DNA of 34,142 bases from Pseudoroseomonas ludipueritiae (lineage in GTDB: Bacteria > Pseudomonadota > Alphaproteobacteria > Acetobacterales > Acetobacteraceae): contig NZ_JACTUZ010000034.1 of NCBI RefSeq assembly GCF_014490445.1, positions 1 through 34,142 on the forward strand. Direction: 5' to 3'. A program made the translations under genes and the position numbers. Within the stretch, counting starts at the first letter, position 1, and every line of letters starts with the position of its first letter. The notes beneath the pieces were generated by a model, which had not been told where the DNA came from, did no database searches, and saw nothing but the letters and a program-made list of their open reading frames with translations. Below are positions 1-11,427 of this stretch, piece after piece.

Positions 1-2231
1 CCACGGCGGCGGCGGCGGCGGCGGCGCTTGCGGCCCTCGCCCTCGGCACCGTTCTCACCCTGCGGGGCAGCCTCGGCGCGCGGCGCGGCTTCCTCCGGCA
101 CCACGGCCTCGGCTTCCTCCTCCACCGGCAGCGGCTCGGGCGCGTAATCCATGCGCAGCGCGCTGGGGGCGGAGACGGGCTCGGCCACCAGCTGCTGCCT
201 AATGCGCTCGATCCGCAGCTGCGGCGGGATCAGCTTGGGGTCGGGTTCGAAGAGCACGGCCATGCCGTAGCGCTCCTCGATCTGCGCCAGGCGGTCGCGC
301 TTGCGGTTCAGCAGGTGCAGGGCCAGCTCCGGCGCCACATGGACGCAGATCTCGGCGGCCTTGCGCTTGCCGCCCTCTTCCTCGATCGCGCGCAGCACCT
401 GCAGCGCGGCGCTGTCCGGGCTGCGGACGATGCCCAGGCCCTGGCAGTGCTTGCAGGTCTCGAAGGAATGCTCGGTCAGGCTGGTGCGCAGCCGCTGGCG
501 GCTCATCTCCAGCAGGCCGAAATGGCTGATGCGGCCGACCTGGATGCGGGCGCGGTCGTTCTTCAGCGCCTCCTTCAGCCGGCGCTCCACCTGCGCGTCG
601 TTGCGCGAGGCTTCCATGTCGATGAAGTCGATGACGATCAGGCCGGCTAGGTCGCGCAGCCGCAGCTGGCGGGCGATCTCCTCCGCCGCCTCGCAGTTGG
701 TGCGCAGCGCCGTGTCCTCGATATGCCGGTCGCGCGTGGCGCGGCCCGAGTTCACGTCGATGGAAACCAGCGCCTCGGTCTGGTTGATGACGATATAGCC
801 GCCGGACTTGAGCTGCACGACCGGCGACATCATGGCGTCGAGCTGCGCGTCCACCCCGTTGCGGGCGAACAGCGGCGTCACGTCGCGGTGCAGGCGGATC
901 TTGCGCTCGTGCTGCGGCATCAGCATGCGCATGAAGTCGCGGGCCTGGCGGTAGGCGTCCTCGCCCTCGATCTGGATTTCCTCGATGCCCGTGTTGAAGA
1001 CATCGCGGATGGAGCGCTTGATGAGGTCCGCTTCCTCATAGACCAGCGCGGGCGCGGTGGATTCCATGGTGCGGTTGCGGATCTCGTCCCAGAGCCGCAG
1101 CAGGTAGTCGCCGTCGCGCACGATCTCGGGCTTGGGGCGGGCGGCGCCGGCGGTGCGGACGATCAGGCTCATGCCCTTGGGCAGGCCCACTTCCTGGATG
1201 GCGTCGCGCAGGCGCTTGCGGTCGCCGGCCGAGGTGATCTTGCGGGAGATGCCGCCGCCGCGCGGGCTGTTCGGCATCAGCACGGAGAAGCGGCCGGCCA
1301 GGCTGATATAGGTGGTCAGCGCCGCGCCCTTGTTGCCGCGCTCCTCCTTCACGACCTGCACCAGCATGATCTGCCGGCGGCGGATCACTTCCTGGATCTT
1401 GTAATGCCGCATGAAGCGGGAGGGGATGCGGCGCTCGCGGGAGACCTCTTCCTGGTCGCCCTCATCCTTGCTGCCGCGGCCGCCCAGGGTCTCGGGCGGG
1501 GTCTCGTCCTCGTCCTGCTCGCCCTCGTCCTGGGCCATCATGGCCTCGGCGGCGGCAAGCTCCTCCCGCGTGGCGGAGCGGGTCTCGCCATGCACGGACA
1601 TCGGCTGGGCGCGGCCGGCCGGGGTTTCCTCCCGTGGCAGCGTCTCGGCATCCGGGTTGTCGGCGGGCTCGTCGCCCGGCAGGGGCTGAGGCTGCGGTTG
1701 CGGCTGGGCCGGCGGCTGCGGGGCCAGGGCCTCGACGGGGTGGACATCCTCCGGCGCCACGTGGCGCGGGTTCTCACCCTCGGGCTCGACGGATTCGGTG
1801 AAGACGGAAGGATTGGCGGCGGCGCCCTCGGTGGCGGCGAGGCGCTCGGCCTCGTCGGCATCGGCGATGGCCTCGATCTCCGCCACCATGGCCTCGGCCT
1901 CGGCCTCGGTCACTTCCTCAGCGTCGTCGTCTTCCTCATCCGCCTCGGCGGCCTGCATCTCCAGCAGGCGCTGACGGTCGGCGACGGGGATCTGGTAGTA
2001 GTCGGGGTGGATTTCGCCGAAGGCGAGGAAGCCGTGGCGGTTACCGCCGTATTCCACAAAGGCCGCCTGGAGGCTGGGTTCTACCCGGACCACCTTGGCC
2101 AGGTAGATATTGCCCTTCAGGGGCTTCTTGTTCTCGGTTTCGACGTCGAATTCTTCGAGCCGGTTGCCGTCCAGCACCACCACGCGGGTTTCTTCCGGGT
2201 GGGATGCATCGATCAGCATGCGCTTGGTCAT
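1..2231 (-). CDS. rne: Ribonuclease E/G family endoribonuclease (3' end beyond window)
   Basis: RNase E makes single-strand endonucleolytic cuts in mRNA and rRNA precursors and scaffolds the degradosome. About 743 codons are visible; the C-terminus lies off the left edge. The protein opens MTKRMLIDASHPEETRV, followed by an S1 RNA-binding fold (GNIYLAKV... around residue 40). An acidic/proline-rich low-complexity segment (about residues 85-265) interrupts the S1 domain, as in known alphaproteobacterial RNase E, before the fold resumes at RFMRHYKIQEVI. The Mg2+-binding catalytic motifs SIDVNSG (about residue 490) and IDFIDM (about 532) are intact. A Zn-link-type CKHC lies near 593. The visible end is Ala/Glu/Arg-rich (RKRRRRRRR), typical of the degradosome-scaffold tail. 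The ATG at 2231 has GGAG about 15 nt upstream. It is divergent from the amidase across an unusually long leader. Identification is secure; only the C-terminal extent is unknown. Confidence 0.95.
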   Translation of the reverse strand, partial: MTKRMLIDASHPEETRVVVLDGNRLEEFDVETENKKPLKGNIYLAKVVRVEPSLQAAFVEYGGNRHGFLAFGEIHPDYYQIPVADRQRLLEMQAAEADEEDDDAEEVTEAEAEAMVAEIEAIADADEAERLAATEGAAANPSVFTESVEPEGENPRHVAPEDVHPVEALAPQPPAQPQPQPQPLPGDEPADNPDAETLPREETPAGRAQPMSVHGETRSATREELAAAEAMMAQDEGEQDEDETPPETLGGRGSKDEGDQEEVSRERRIPSRFMRHYKIQEVIRRRQIMLVQVVKEERGNKGAALTTYISLAGRFSVLMPNSPRGGGISRKITSAGDRKRLRDAIQEVGLPKGMSLIVRTAGAARPKPEIVRDGDYLLRLWDEIRNRTMESTAPALVYEEADLIKRSIRDVFNTGIEEIQIEGEDAYRQARDFMRMLMPQHERKIRLHRDVTPLFARNGVDAQLDAMMSPVVQLKSGGYIVINQTEALVSIDVNSGRATRDRHIEDTALRTNCEAAEEIARQLRLRDLAGLIVIDFIDMEASRNDAQVERRLKEALKNDRARIQVGRISHFGLLEMSRQRLRTSLTEHSFETCKHCQGLGIVRSPDSAALQVLRAIEEEGGKRKAAEICVHVAPELALHLLNRKRDRLAQIEERYGMAVLFEPDPKLIPPQLRIERIRQQLVAEPVSAPSALRMDYAPEPLPVEEEAEAVVPEEAAPRAEAAPQGENGAEGEGRKRRRRRRRR

Positions 2232-2927
2232 GAACCGGGATGCTCCGTGCCGCCGGCGCCGATGGGCGAAGGGCGGCAGCAATGGGTGGGCATGCCCGAG
2301 TGAGCAGTGTGGATCAGGCGGCGCGGCGATACACAGGCCATGCGGCTGCGATCCGACCTCTCTACTCGGCGGGCCGGTGCCCCGTGATGCCGGGGACGGC
2401 CCTGTTGTGTGCGCGCCACGCGCGAGCCCCGTGCAACCTGGGCGGCCGCAAAAGGCGGCACCAGCAGGCGCGGGCGGGCCAGCGGACAGGCGCGGGACGC
2501 GGACGGTGGCTGGATGACAGGCCTCACCGCCCCCTCCTCGCCATTGTGCGACAGCCGGTGGAGCGGACGGTGGGAGACCCGGCAGAAGCGGGAAACGGGA
2601 CCCCGCGTCGTGGCGGAGGCACAGCCCGGTGCCGGAGGAATCCTTCGGGCCACCCTGAACCGGGGCCGCCGCCAAGCTGGCGGGGTGGCACCGGGAAACA
2701 GGCCGGGCAGCCGCGCCCAAAACCTCCACCGGCGGCACTGACCGCCGGGGCAATGCACAATAGGCGTGTCATTCCTGTTCCACAAGGCTGCGGCACGTTC
2801 AGATGTTACATTCGGTAAAGCCGTGACGACGCTGTATTATCGTATAGGTTAGGCCCAGCAGGGTTCCGTCGGGGGGCGGAGCCATGCGTGATGATTCGTC
2901 GACTGGCTTAAGGGGGGAGCATAGGCC
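2232..2927. promoter_or_regulatory. Long divergent intergenic region between rne and the amidase gene; probable rne leader
   Basis: This 696-bp stretch holds no convincing gene. The frames crossing it have no ribosome-binding site or recognisable domain. Most of it (2232-2790) is very GC-rich with many short inverted repeats, for example CCCCG/CGGGG near 2381-2396. The stretch at about 2795-2855 is the only AT-richer island and contains TATTAT at 2835-2840 on the + strand. That is the likeliest place for divergent promoters, although I found no good -35 box. If rne starts there, its mRNA leader would be roughly 550-600 nt. Long autoregulatory rne leaders are known in enterobacteria. A role here is inference. 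Confidence 0.4.
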
Positions 2928-3725
2928 ATGCCGTTTTCATGCAGCCGCAGGCGGCTGCTGCAACTCGCCTTCGGGATGGTGGCGGCGGGTGCGCCGGGCC
3001 TGGCGGAGGCCGCGCCGCGCCGCCGCGTGCCCCTGCCACTGGTGGTGCTGGACCCCGGGCATGGCGGCAAGGACCCCGGCACCATCGGTGTCACCGGCAC
3101 CCATGAGAAGCGGATCACCCTGGCCGCGGCGCAGGAGCTGAAGAAGCGGCTGGAGGCCACCGGCCGCTGCCGCGTCGCCCTGACCCGCAGCCGCGACACC
3201 TTCGTGCCGCTGGGCAGCCGCGTGGAATTCGCCCGCAAGCGAGAGGCCGCGCTCTTCGTCTCCCTGCATGCGGACAGCGCGCCCGGAGCACGTGGCGCCA
3301 GCGTCTATACCCTGTCGGACCGCGCCTCCGACTCGCTATCCGCCGGGCTGGCGCAGCGGGAGAACCGGGCGGACCTGCACGGCGGGCTGCGCCTGCCGCC
3401 GGTCTCGCCGGAGGTGGAGCGCATCCTCTTCTCCCTGGTGCGGCAGGAAACCCGGGCGGGCTCCGCACGCATGGCGGCGCAGGTGGTGCGCAGCCTGGGC
3501 GGCACCGTGCCGCTGCTGCCCAATACCCACCGGCAGGCCGCCTTCGCGGTGCTGAAGGCACCGGACGTTCCCTCGGTGCTGGTGGAGATGGGCTTCCTCT
3601 CCGACCGCCGGGACGAGGCCGACCTGAAGCGCCCCGCGCATCGTGCTAGGCTGGCCCGGGCGCTGGCGGAGGGCATCCATGGCTGGCTGGTGCGCCGCGA
3701 GGCCGGGCTGGCCAGCGCCGGCTGA
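2928..3725 (+). CDS. N-acetylmuramoyl-L-alanine amidase (Amidase_3), exported
   Basis: A zinc amidase that cuts the bond between MurNAc and the stem peptide, used in septal peptidoglycan splitting. It has 265 aa. The N-terminus CSRRRLLQLAFGMVAAGAPG has the twin-arginine form RRxLL followed by a hydrophobic stretch and AEA, which suggests Tat export as for several AmiA/AmiC-type enzymes. The catalytic domain starts at LVVLDPGHGGKDPGT (first Zn His), continues with HEKRITL (Glu ligand) and SLHADS (second His), and ends with VEMGFLS, which carries the catalytic Glu. There is no AMIN domain, so it is a short single-domain version. The start ATG at 2928 has AGGGGGGAG just upstream. In many alphaproteobacteria an amiC-type gene lies next to rne, usually followed by a penicillin-binding protein gene, which is absent here. 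It is convergent with secA. Confidence 0.9.
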   Translation: MPFSCSRRRLLQLAFGMVAAGAPGLAEAAPRRRVPLPLVVLDPGHGGKDPGTIGVTGTHEKRITLAAAQELKKRLEATGRCRVALTRSRDTFVPLGSRVEFARKREAALFVSLHADSAPGARGASVYTLSDRASDSLSAGLAQRENRADLHGGLRLPPVSPEVERILFSLVRQETRAGSARMAAQVVRSLGGTVPLLPNTHRQAAFAVLKAPDVPSVLVEMGFLSDRRDEADLKRPAHRARLARALAEGIHGWLVRREAGLASAG

Positions 3726-3732
3726 AACAGGA

Positions 3733-3756
3733 AAGGGCGGGGTTTCCCCCGCCCTT
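3733..3756. terminator. Bidirectional hairpin between the amidase gene and secA
   Basis: A perfect 10-bp stem (AAGGGCGGGG / CCCCGCCCTT) with a 4-nt loop lies between the two convergent stop codons, 7 nt after the amidase stop and 7 nt after the secA stop. The minus-strand read is followed by a mixed T-rich stretch (TTTCCTGTTTC). The plus-strand read has no T tract. Confidence 0.75.
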
Positions 3757-3763
3757 CGTGCCT

Positions 3764-6505
<2,742 letters not shown>

Positions 6506-6621
6506 GGTGCTTCGAGTCTCTCCGAGAGCCGGGGCCCACCCCTCTTCCCCCGGATAGCGGATGCCGCGCCGGGCCAAGCCCCGTGCGACCCGGGGTCGGG
6601 CAACAGGCTACGTCACGCGCA

Positions 6622-6650
6622 CAGATAGGCGGGGGTTGGGCCAGGGTCAA
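6622..6650 (-). promoter_or_regulatory. Predicted sigma-70-type promoter of secA
   Basis: Read on the minus strand there is TTGACC (-35, 6645-6650), exactly 17 bp, then TATCTG (-10, 6622-6627). The -35 matches consensus at 5 of 6 positions and the -10 at 3 of 6. Transcription would start near 6615, giving a leader of about 110 nt before the secA ATG. Confidence 0.55.
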
Positions 6651-6767
6651 CGAAGGGCACCGTCAATGTGGCCTCCGCTCCTCCCTTTCCGCCGCCGATC
6701 CCATTTGCCGGCGGCCCCGCTCTGCGCCATCTTGCGCCCTCCCCCGCCGGGAAGGCACATCCTCTCC

Positions 6768-7703
6768 ATGCGCTCATCCGCCCTTATCCTCCCCCTGCTG
6801 CTCGCGGCCGCCCAGCCGGCCCTGGCCCAGGGCACCCCGCCGGCCCCTGCCACGCAGCCCCCGGCCGCCGCCGCCCCGGCCCAGCCCACCGCGGAGGACC
6901 CGCTGCTGGCCCGTGTGGACGGGCAGGAGATCCGCCGCAGCGACGTGCAGGCCGCCATCGCCGAGCTGCCGCCCGAACTGCGCTCGGCGCCGGAGAGCGT
7001 GCTCTCCCCGCTCGTCATCGACCAGATGATCACCCAGAAGGCGCTGGTGGCCGCCGCCCGCGCCCAGAAGCTGCAGGACCAGCCCGAGGTTCAGGCCCGC
7101 CTCAAGCGCGCCGAGGAGCAGGAGCTGCAGCAGGCCCTGCTGCGCCAGGAAATCTCACCCAAGCTGACGGATGAGGCCCTGCGCGCCCGCTATGCCCGCG
7201 ACATCGCCGGCAAGCCGGGCGAGGAAGAGGTGCATGCCCGCCACATCCTGGTGGCCAACGAGGCCGATGCCAAGAAGGTGGAGGCCGAGGTGCGCAAGCC
7301 CGGCGCCGACTTCGCCGCCATCGCCCGCAGCCGTTCCACCGGCCCCGGCACCGAGCAGGGCGGCGACCTCGGCTTCTTCAAGAAGGGCGACATGGTGCCG
7401 GAATTCGCCGAGGCCGCCTTCGCCATGAAGCCCGGCGAGATCAGCCAGCCCGTGCGCTCCCCCTTCGGCTGGCACGTGATCAAGGTGGAAGCCCGCCGCA
7501 CCGCCGAGGCGCCGAGCTACGAGGACAGCCTGGAGACGCTGCGCCAGGCCGCCTTCGACGAGACGGTGCAGGACACCGTCAACCGCATCCGCGCTTCCGC
7601 CAAGGTGGAGCGCTTCAACGAGGACGGCACGCCGCGCGCGGCGGAAAAGCCCGCGCCCTCGCTGCTGGACGGCGCCACGCCGCCGCCGGCCCAGCGCCGC
7701 TGA
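6768..7703 (+). CDS. Periplasmic parvulin-type peptidyl-prolyl cis-trans isomerase
   Basis: A PpiC/SurA-like foldase that accelerates prolyl isomerisation of secreted and outer-membrane proteins. It has 311 aa. The signal peptide [21 protein letters not shown] (cleavage after ALA) is followed by a Pro/Ala-rich linker. A SurA_N/trigger-like helical segment comes next ([19 protein letters not shown]...), with the parvulin core in the second half ([39 protein letters not shown]). The open frame reaches back to 6561, but the signal peptide and GGGAAGG upstream of 6768 support this start. It lies between divergent secA and co-directional argJ, an arrangement common in alphaproteobacteria. The C-terminal tail is Pro/Ala-rich. 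The exact orthology (SurA, PpiD or PrsA-like) cannot be settled by eye. Confidence 0.9.
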   Translation: MRSSALILPLLLAAAQPALAQGTPPAPATQPPAAAAPAQPTAEDPLLARVDGQEIRRSDVQAAIAELPPELRSAPESVLSPLVIDQMITQKALVAAARAQKLQDQPEVQARLKRAEEQELQQALLRQEISPKLTDEALRARYARDIAGKPGEEEVHARHILVANEADAKKVEAEVRKPGADFAAIARSRSTGPGTEQGGDLGFFKKGDMVPEFAEAAFAMKPGEISQPVRSPFGWHVIKVEARRTAEAPSYEDSLETLRQAAFDETVQDTVNRIRASAKVERFNEDGTPRAAEKPAPSLLDGATPPPAQRR

Positions 7704-7776
7704 ATACCCTGGCGGTGCGCCACCCGGCGTGCCGCCCTTCCCTGCCCCGCGAACCGAATACCTGAGGACTTGGCCC

Positions 7777-9015
7777 ATGGCCGGTAAGGACCTGCCCACC
7801 TCCCCTCTCGCCGTGCCGCTGCCGGCCGTGCCGCCGGTGGCCGGCGTGCGCCTGGGCGTCGCCGCCGCGGGCATCCGATACAAGGGCCGGCCGGACCTGA
7901 CGATGTTCGAATTCGCCCCGGGCACCACGGTGGCGGGCGTCTTCACGCGCAACAAGTGCCCCGGCGCGCCGGTGGACTGGTGCCGCGCGGCGCTGAAGGG
8001 CGGCAAGGCCCGCGCGCTGGTGGTCAATGCCGGCAATGCCAATGTCTTCACCGGCAAGCTGGGCCGGGACGCCGTGCAGGCCACGGCGGATGCCGCCGCC
8101 AAGCTGGTGGGCTGCAAGGCGAAGGAGGTCTTCCTGGCCTCCACCGGCGTGATCGGCGAGCCGCTGCCGCATGAGAAGCTGACCGCCGCCCTGCCCGCGC
8201 TGTTTGGCAAGCTGCGAGACAAGAACTGGGAAGATGCCGCGCGCGGCATCATGACCACCGACACCTTCCCCAAGGCCTGCGTCCGCAAGGTGATGATCGG
8301 CGACACGGAAGTCACCATCGCCGGCATCGCCAAGGGCAGCGGCATGGTGGCGCCGGACATGGCGACGATGCTCTGCTTCATCGCCACCGATGCCAAGATC
8401 CCGGCGGCGGCGCTGCAGGCGGCGCTGAAGAAGGGCACCGACGCCAGCTTCAACCGCACCACGGTGGATTCCGACACCTCCACCAGCGACACCGTGCTGG
8501 TCTTCGCCACCGGCCAGGCCAAGCACCCGCGCGTGCCGGCCGAGGGCGGCCCGATGCTGCGGGACTTCGTGAAGGCGCTGCACGAGCTGCTGCTGGACCT
8601 GGCCCTTCAGGTGGTGCGCGATGGCGAGGGCGCGCAGAAGTTCATCCGCATCGACGTGACGGGCGCCACCACCGCGCGCTCGGCGCAGCGGATCGCCATG
8701 GCCATCGCCAATTCGCCGCTGGTGAAGACCGCCATCGCGGGCGAGGACGCCAACTGGGGCCGCATCGTCATGGCGGTGGGCAAGGCGGGCGAGCCGGCGG
8801 ACCGCGACAAGCTTTCCGTGGCGGTCGGCGGCACCTGGATGGCGCGCGACGGCGGCGTGGTGCCGGGCTATGACGAGACGCCGGTGGTGGCCCATATGAA
8901 GGGCCGCGAGATCGAGATCACCGTCGATATCGGCCTCGGCAAGGGCAAGGGCACCGCCTGGACCTGCGACCTGACGCACGGCTACATCGACATCAACGGG
9001 TCTTACCGCAGCTAA
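7777..9015 (+). CDS. argJ: Bifunctional glutamate N-acetyltransferase / amino-acid N-acetyltransferase ArgJ
   Basis: ArgJ transfers the acetyl group from N-acetylornithine to glutamate and can also acetylate glutamate from acetyl-CoA, which closes the cyclic arginine pathway. It has 412 aa from the ATG at 7777, where TGAGGA lies 8 nt upstream; an upstream in-frame ATG at 7729 gives a non-homologous extension. The family hallmarks are present: [36 protein letters not shown], and the self-cleavage site DMA|TMLCF with nucleophile Thr197 that splits the precursor into alpha and beta chains. [13 protein letters not shown] and ANWGRI, conserved in the beta chain, are also intact. The gene follows the parvulin gene by 73 bp and is probably co-transcribed with it. 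The GNAT and mutT genes that often follow argJ in related genomes are absent. Confidence 0.96.
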   Translation: MAGKDLPTSPLAVPLPAVPPVAGVRLGVAAAGIRYKGRPDLTMFEFAPGTTVAGVFTRNKCPGAPVDWCRAALKGGKARALVVNAGNANVFTGKLGRDAVQATADAAAKLVGCKAKEVFLASTGVIGEPLPHEKLTAALPALFGKLRDKNWEDAARGIMTTDTFPKACVRKVMIGDTEVTIAGIAKGSGMVAPDMATMLCFIATDAKIPAAALQAALKKGTDASFNRTTVDSDTSTSDTVLVFATGQAKHPRVPAEGGPMLRDFVKALHELLLDLALQVVRDGEGAQKFIRIDVTGATTARSAQRIAMAIANSPLVKTAIAGEDANWGRIVMAVGKAGEPADRDKLSVAVGGTWMARDGGVVPGYDETPVVAHMKGREIEITVDIGLGKGKGTAWTCDLTHGYIDINGSYRS

Positions 9016-9253
9016 GCCGCGTTGCGTTTCTGCGGCGCGGGTGCCCTGGTGAGGCTCCGCGCCGCCGCCCTGGCGGATGGCGCGGGCTGGGAAGCCCGTG
9101 GCCGCCGGGCAACTGCTGCTCCGGCGGCCGGCCACCGTGCCGCAGCTTCATCGAAACCGATGGAACGGCGGGTGCCGTTATCCTTGGGCAGGGCGTGGCG
9201 CCCCGCCACAGGTTGCGGGGGGATGCCGGTATCCGAGCCCTCAGGGAATGGCC
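9016..9253. other. Intergenic gap between argJ and accA with no supported gene
   Basis: These 238 bp lie between the convergent argJ and accA stop codons. Frames cross it, but all are extensions of shadow frames with no ribosome-binding site or recognisable motif. I see no T-tracted hairpin. Confidence 0.5.
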
Positions 9254-10210
9254 TTACGCCACGCCCTGCTTGCCCATCTCCAGGAACTTCTCGCGCCGGC
9301 GGGCGCGCAGCGTGGCGGCATCCAGGTCCAGCAGCGGTTCCAGGCTGGCCCAGACCTTGTCCGCCACCGCCTGCACTGTGGCCTGCGGGTCGCGATGCGC
9401 GCCGCCCAGCGGCTCCGGCACCACGCTGTCGATCAGCGCGAGGCGCGAAAGGTCCTGCGCCGTCAGCTTCAGCGCATCGGCGGCGGTGCTGGCCTGGGCG
9501 GCGTCGCGCCACAGGATGCTGGCGCAGCCCTCGGGGCTGATCACGGAATAGATCGAATGCTCCAGCATCAGCACGCGGTCGGCGGCGGCCAGCGCGATGG
9601 CGCCACCGGAACCGCCCTCGCCGATGATGGTGGCGACGAAGGGCACCGGCGCGTCCAGTCCGGCCTCGATGGCGCGGGCGATGGCCTCGGCCTGGCCGCG
9701 CGCCTCGGCCTCGATACCCGGGAAGGCGCCGGAGGTATCGACAAAGGAGATGATCGGCAGGCCGAAGCGCCCGGCCAGTTCCATCAGGCGCCGCGCCTTG
9801 CGATAGCCCTCGGGCTTGGCCATGCCGAAGTTATGCTTCACGCGGCTTTCGGTGTCGGTGCCCTTCTCGGTGCCCAGCACCATCACGGAATGGCCGCGGA
9901 AGCGCCCCATGCCGCCGATGACGGCCGCATCGTCCGCGAAGGCGCGGTCACCGGCGAGCGGCGTGAAATCCTCGATCAGCGCCTCGACATAGGTCAGGCA
10001 CTTGGGGCGGTCGGGGTGGCGGGCCACCTGCGCCTTCTGCCAGGGCGTCAGCTTGGCATAGGTGCTGGCCAGCAGCTTGTCGGCCTTGGACTGGAGGTTG
10101 CCGACTTCCTCGGCCACGTCGATGCCACCGGCATCGGTGGTCCGGCGCAGTTCTTCGATTTTACCTTCAAGCTCCGCCAGGGGCTTCTCGAAGTCCAGGA
10201 AGTGGCGCAT
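9254..10210 (-). CDS. accA: Acetyl-CoA carboxylase carboxyltransferase subunit alpha
   Basis: The alpha subunit of the carboxyltransferase that, with AccD, moves CO2 from carboxybiotin to acetyl-CoA to make malonyl-CoA, the first step of fatty-acid synthesis. Its 318 aa match the usual length. The N-terminal helical region (HFLDFEKPLAELEGKIEELR) precedes the crotonase-fold core, which has RFRGHSVMVLGTEKG, NFGMAKPEGYRKA, FVDTSGAFPGIEAEARGQAE, IIGEGGSGGA and MLEHSIYSVISPEGCASILW, all AccA signatures. The ATG at 10210 agrees with the family start; its ribosome-binding site is weak. It is the last of three same-strand genes (small membrane protein, xerD, accA), 95 bp after xerD. Confidence 0.97.
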   Translation of the reverse strand: MRHFLDFEKPLAELEGKIEELRRTTDAGGIDVAEEVGNLQSKADKLLASTYAKLTPWQKAQVARHPDRPKCLTYVEALIEDFTPLAGDRAFADDAAVIGGMGRFRGHSVMVLGTEKGTDTESRVKHNFGMAKPEGYRKARRLMELAGRFGLPIISFVDTSGAFPGIEAEARGQAEAIARAIEAGLDAPVPFVATIIGEGGSGGAIALAAADRVLMLEHSIYSVISPEGCASILWRDAAQASTAADALKLTAQDLSRLALIDSVVPEPLGGAHRDPQATVQAVADKVWASLEPLLDLDAATLRARRREKFLEMGKQGVA

Positions 10211-10305
10211 TTCGGTTCCGTCTCAGCTTGCCGCGAAAGCCGCGCGGGCGCCTGCCCCTAGCCCAGCCGGGGCCGCAACGCCAGCCCGGGCGCGCAGGAT
10301 GCCCT

Positions 10306-11199
10306 TCAGGCGGGTGCCGCCGCGCGGGCCAGCGGGTGGTGTTCCTCGACCAGCGCGCGCAGCCGTTCCTCCAGCACCCGGGTATAGATCTGCACCGTGG
10401 CGATATCGGAATGCCCGAGCAGGATCTGCAGGCTGCGCAGGTCCGCCCCGCCTTCCAGCAGGTGCGTGGCGAAGGAATGGCGCAGCACGTGCGGGCTGAC
10501 GCGCTCCGGATCCAGCCCCGCCGCCAGGGCGGCCTGGTGCACCAGCCCGTGCAGGCTCTGCCGCGTCAGATGCCCCGCCGCGCCACGGGATGGGAAGAGC
10601 CACCTGGAGGGCTTCTTCGGGTCCTGCAACGCCTGGGCGGCGGCGCGGGCGCGGGCCGAGATAGGCACCAGCCTTTCCTTGCCGCCCTTGCCGCGCACCA
10701 TCACCAGCGGCGCCTCGGAGGAGAGGGCCGTGACCGGCAGGGAGACCAGCTCGCTGGCACGCAGCCCGGCGCAATAGAGCAGTTCCAGCGCCGCCACCGC
10801 CACAGCGCCGCGCTTGCCCGGCAGGGTGGCGGCGGCATCCAACAGCGCCGTCACCTCCTCCCGCCGCAGCGCCTTGGGCAGGGGCGCTGGCAGGCGCGGG
10901 CTGTCCAGCAGCTCGGTCGGGTCGTCGGTGCGGACGCCTTCCCGCACCAGGAAGCGGAAGAACTGCCGCAGGGCGGACAGCCGCCGCGCCGCCGTGCGGG
11001 GGGAAAGCCCCGAATCCGTCAGCCCGGCGATGTAGCGGCGCAGCAGCTCGGGATCGGCGGCGGCCAGCGCCGCATCCCCGCGCCGCCTGGCGAAGCCGGC
11101 GAAATCGGACAGGTCGGCCTCATAGGCGGCCAGGGTGTTGCGGGCGGCGCCACGCTCGGCCGCCAGCATCTCCAGGAAGGCTTCGAGGTGCCGGTCCAT
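10306..11199 (-). CDS. xerD: Site-specific tyrosine recombinase XerD
   Basis: With XerC, this recombinase resolves chromosome dimers at dif before cell division. It has 297 aa from the ATG at 11199, which has GGAG 8 nt upstream; a GTG three codons earlier (11208) is possible but sits too close to that site. An N-terminal SAM-like core-binding domain (about 1-105, LSPRTAARRLSALRQFFRFL) precedes the catalytic domain. The catalytic residues are Arg147 in CAGLRASEL, Lys171 in RGKGGKERL, His237/Arg240 in PHVLRHSFATHLL, His263 in LLGHSDI and Tyr272 in IYTRV. The accA-xerD-aroK neighbourhood is typical of alphaproteobacterial XerD and argues against a mobile-element integrase. Confidence 0.94.
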   Translation of the reverse strand: MDRHLEAFLEMLAAERGAARNTLAAYEADLSDFAGFARRRGDAALAAADPELLRRYIAGLTDSGLSPRTAARRLSALRQFFRFLVREGVRTDDPTELLDSPRLPAPLPKALRREEVTALLDAAATLPGKRGAVAVAALELLYCAGLRASELVSLPVTALSSEAPLVMVRGKGGKERLVPISARARAAAQALQDPKKPSRWLFPSRGAAGHLTRQSLHGLVHQAALAAGLDPERVSPHVLRHSFATHLLEGGADLRSLQILLGHSDIATVQIYTRVLEERLRALVEEHHPLARAAAPA

Positions 11200-11229
11200 G
11201 CTCTGCACTCCGGCCGCGAGGCGGGCCGC

Positions 11230-11376
11230 TTAGCGGGTGTTGAAGCGCTCGTTGGGCAGGGTCCGCTCCACCGGCTGCTGCGCCACCGGCGGCGGAAAGG
11301 CGCCGATCACCAGCAGGCCGCCCAGAATGGCGACAATCAGGATCAGGATCAGGAGCAACAGGGGTCGGCGGAACAT
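11230..11376 (-). CDS. Small single-pass membrane protein (48 aa)
   Basis: A short gene opening MFRRPLLLLILILIVAILGG, with one strongly hydrophobic helix (residues 4-26), an extracytoplasmic Pro/Gln-rich stretch (FPPPVAQQPVER) and the end TLPNERFNTR. The two N-terminal arginines favour an N-in, C-out topology. GAGG lies about 13 nt before the ATG. It stops 30 bp before the xerD ATG on the same strand and is divergent from aroKB across only 51 bp, so it probably begins the xerD-accA transcript. I do not recognise a family. The gene-like spacing, hydrophobic profile and clean start and stop support it as real. Its function is unknown; a regulatory microprotein or an envelope anchor are both possible. 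Confidence 0.7.
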   Translation of the reverse strand: MFRRPLLLLILILIVAILGGLLVIGAFPPPVAQQPVERTLPNERFNTR

Positions 11377-11427
11377 CTGGCCTGGGTTACCTCGCGCGCT
11401 TGGCCCGATGTGCTACCTTCCGTCCCC

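Noticed and set aside
723-2303. 526-aa plus-strand frame over rne
   Set aside because: Antisense shadow of RNase E; composition is His/Gly/Leu/Ala-rich and has no domain or ribosome-binding site.
2232-2927. RNase P RNA, SRP RNA or tmRNA in the long gap
   Set aside because: Searched by eye on both strands for their conserved core motifs and found none.
10228-11427. Upstream extension of the aroKB frame
   Set aside because: The frame stays open over xerD and the small membrane protein gene on the other strand, but the extension is shadow-like; the coding start is near 11410-11428.
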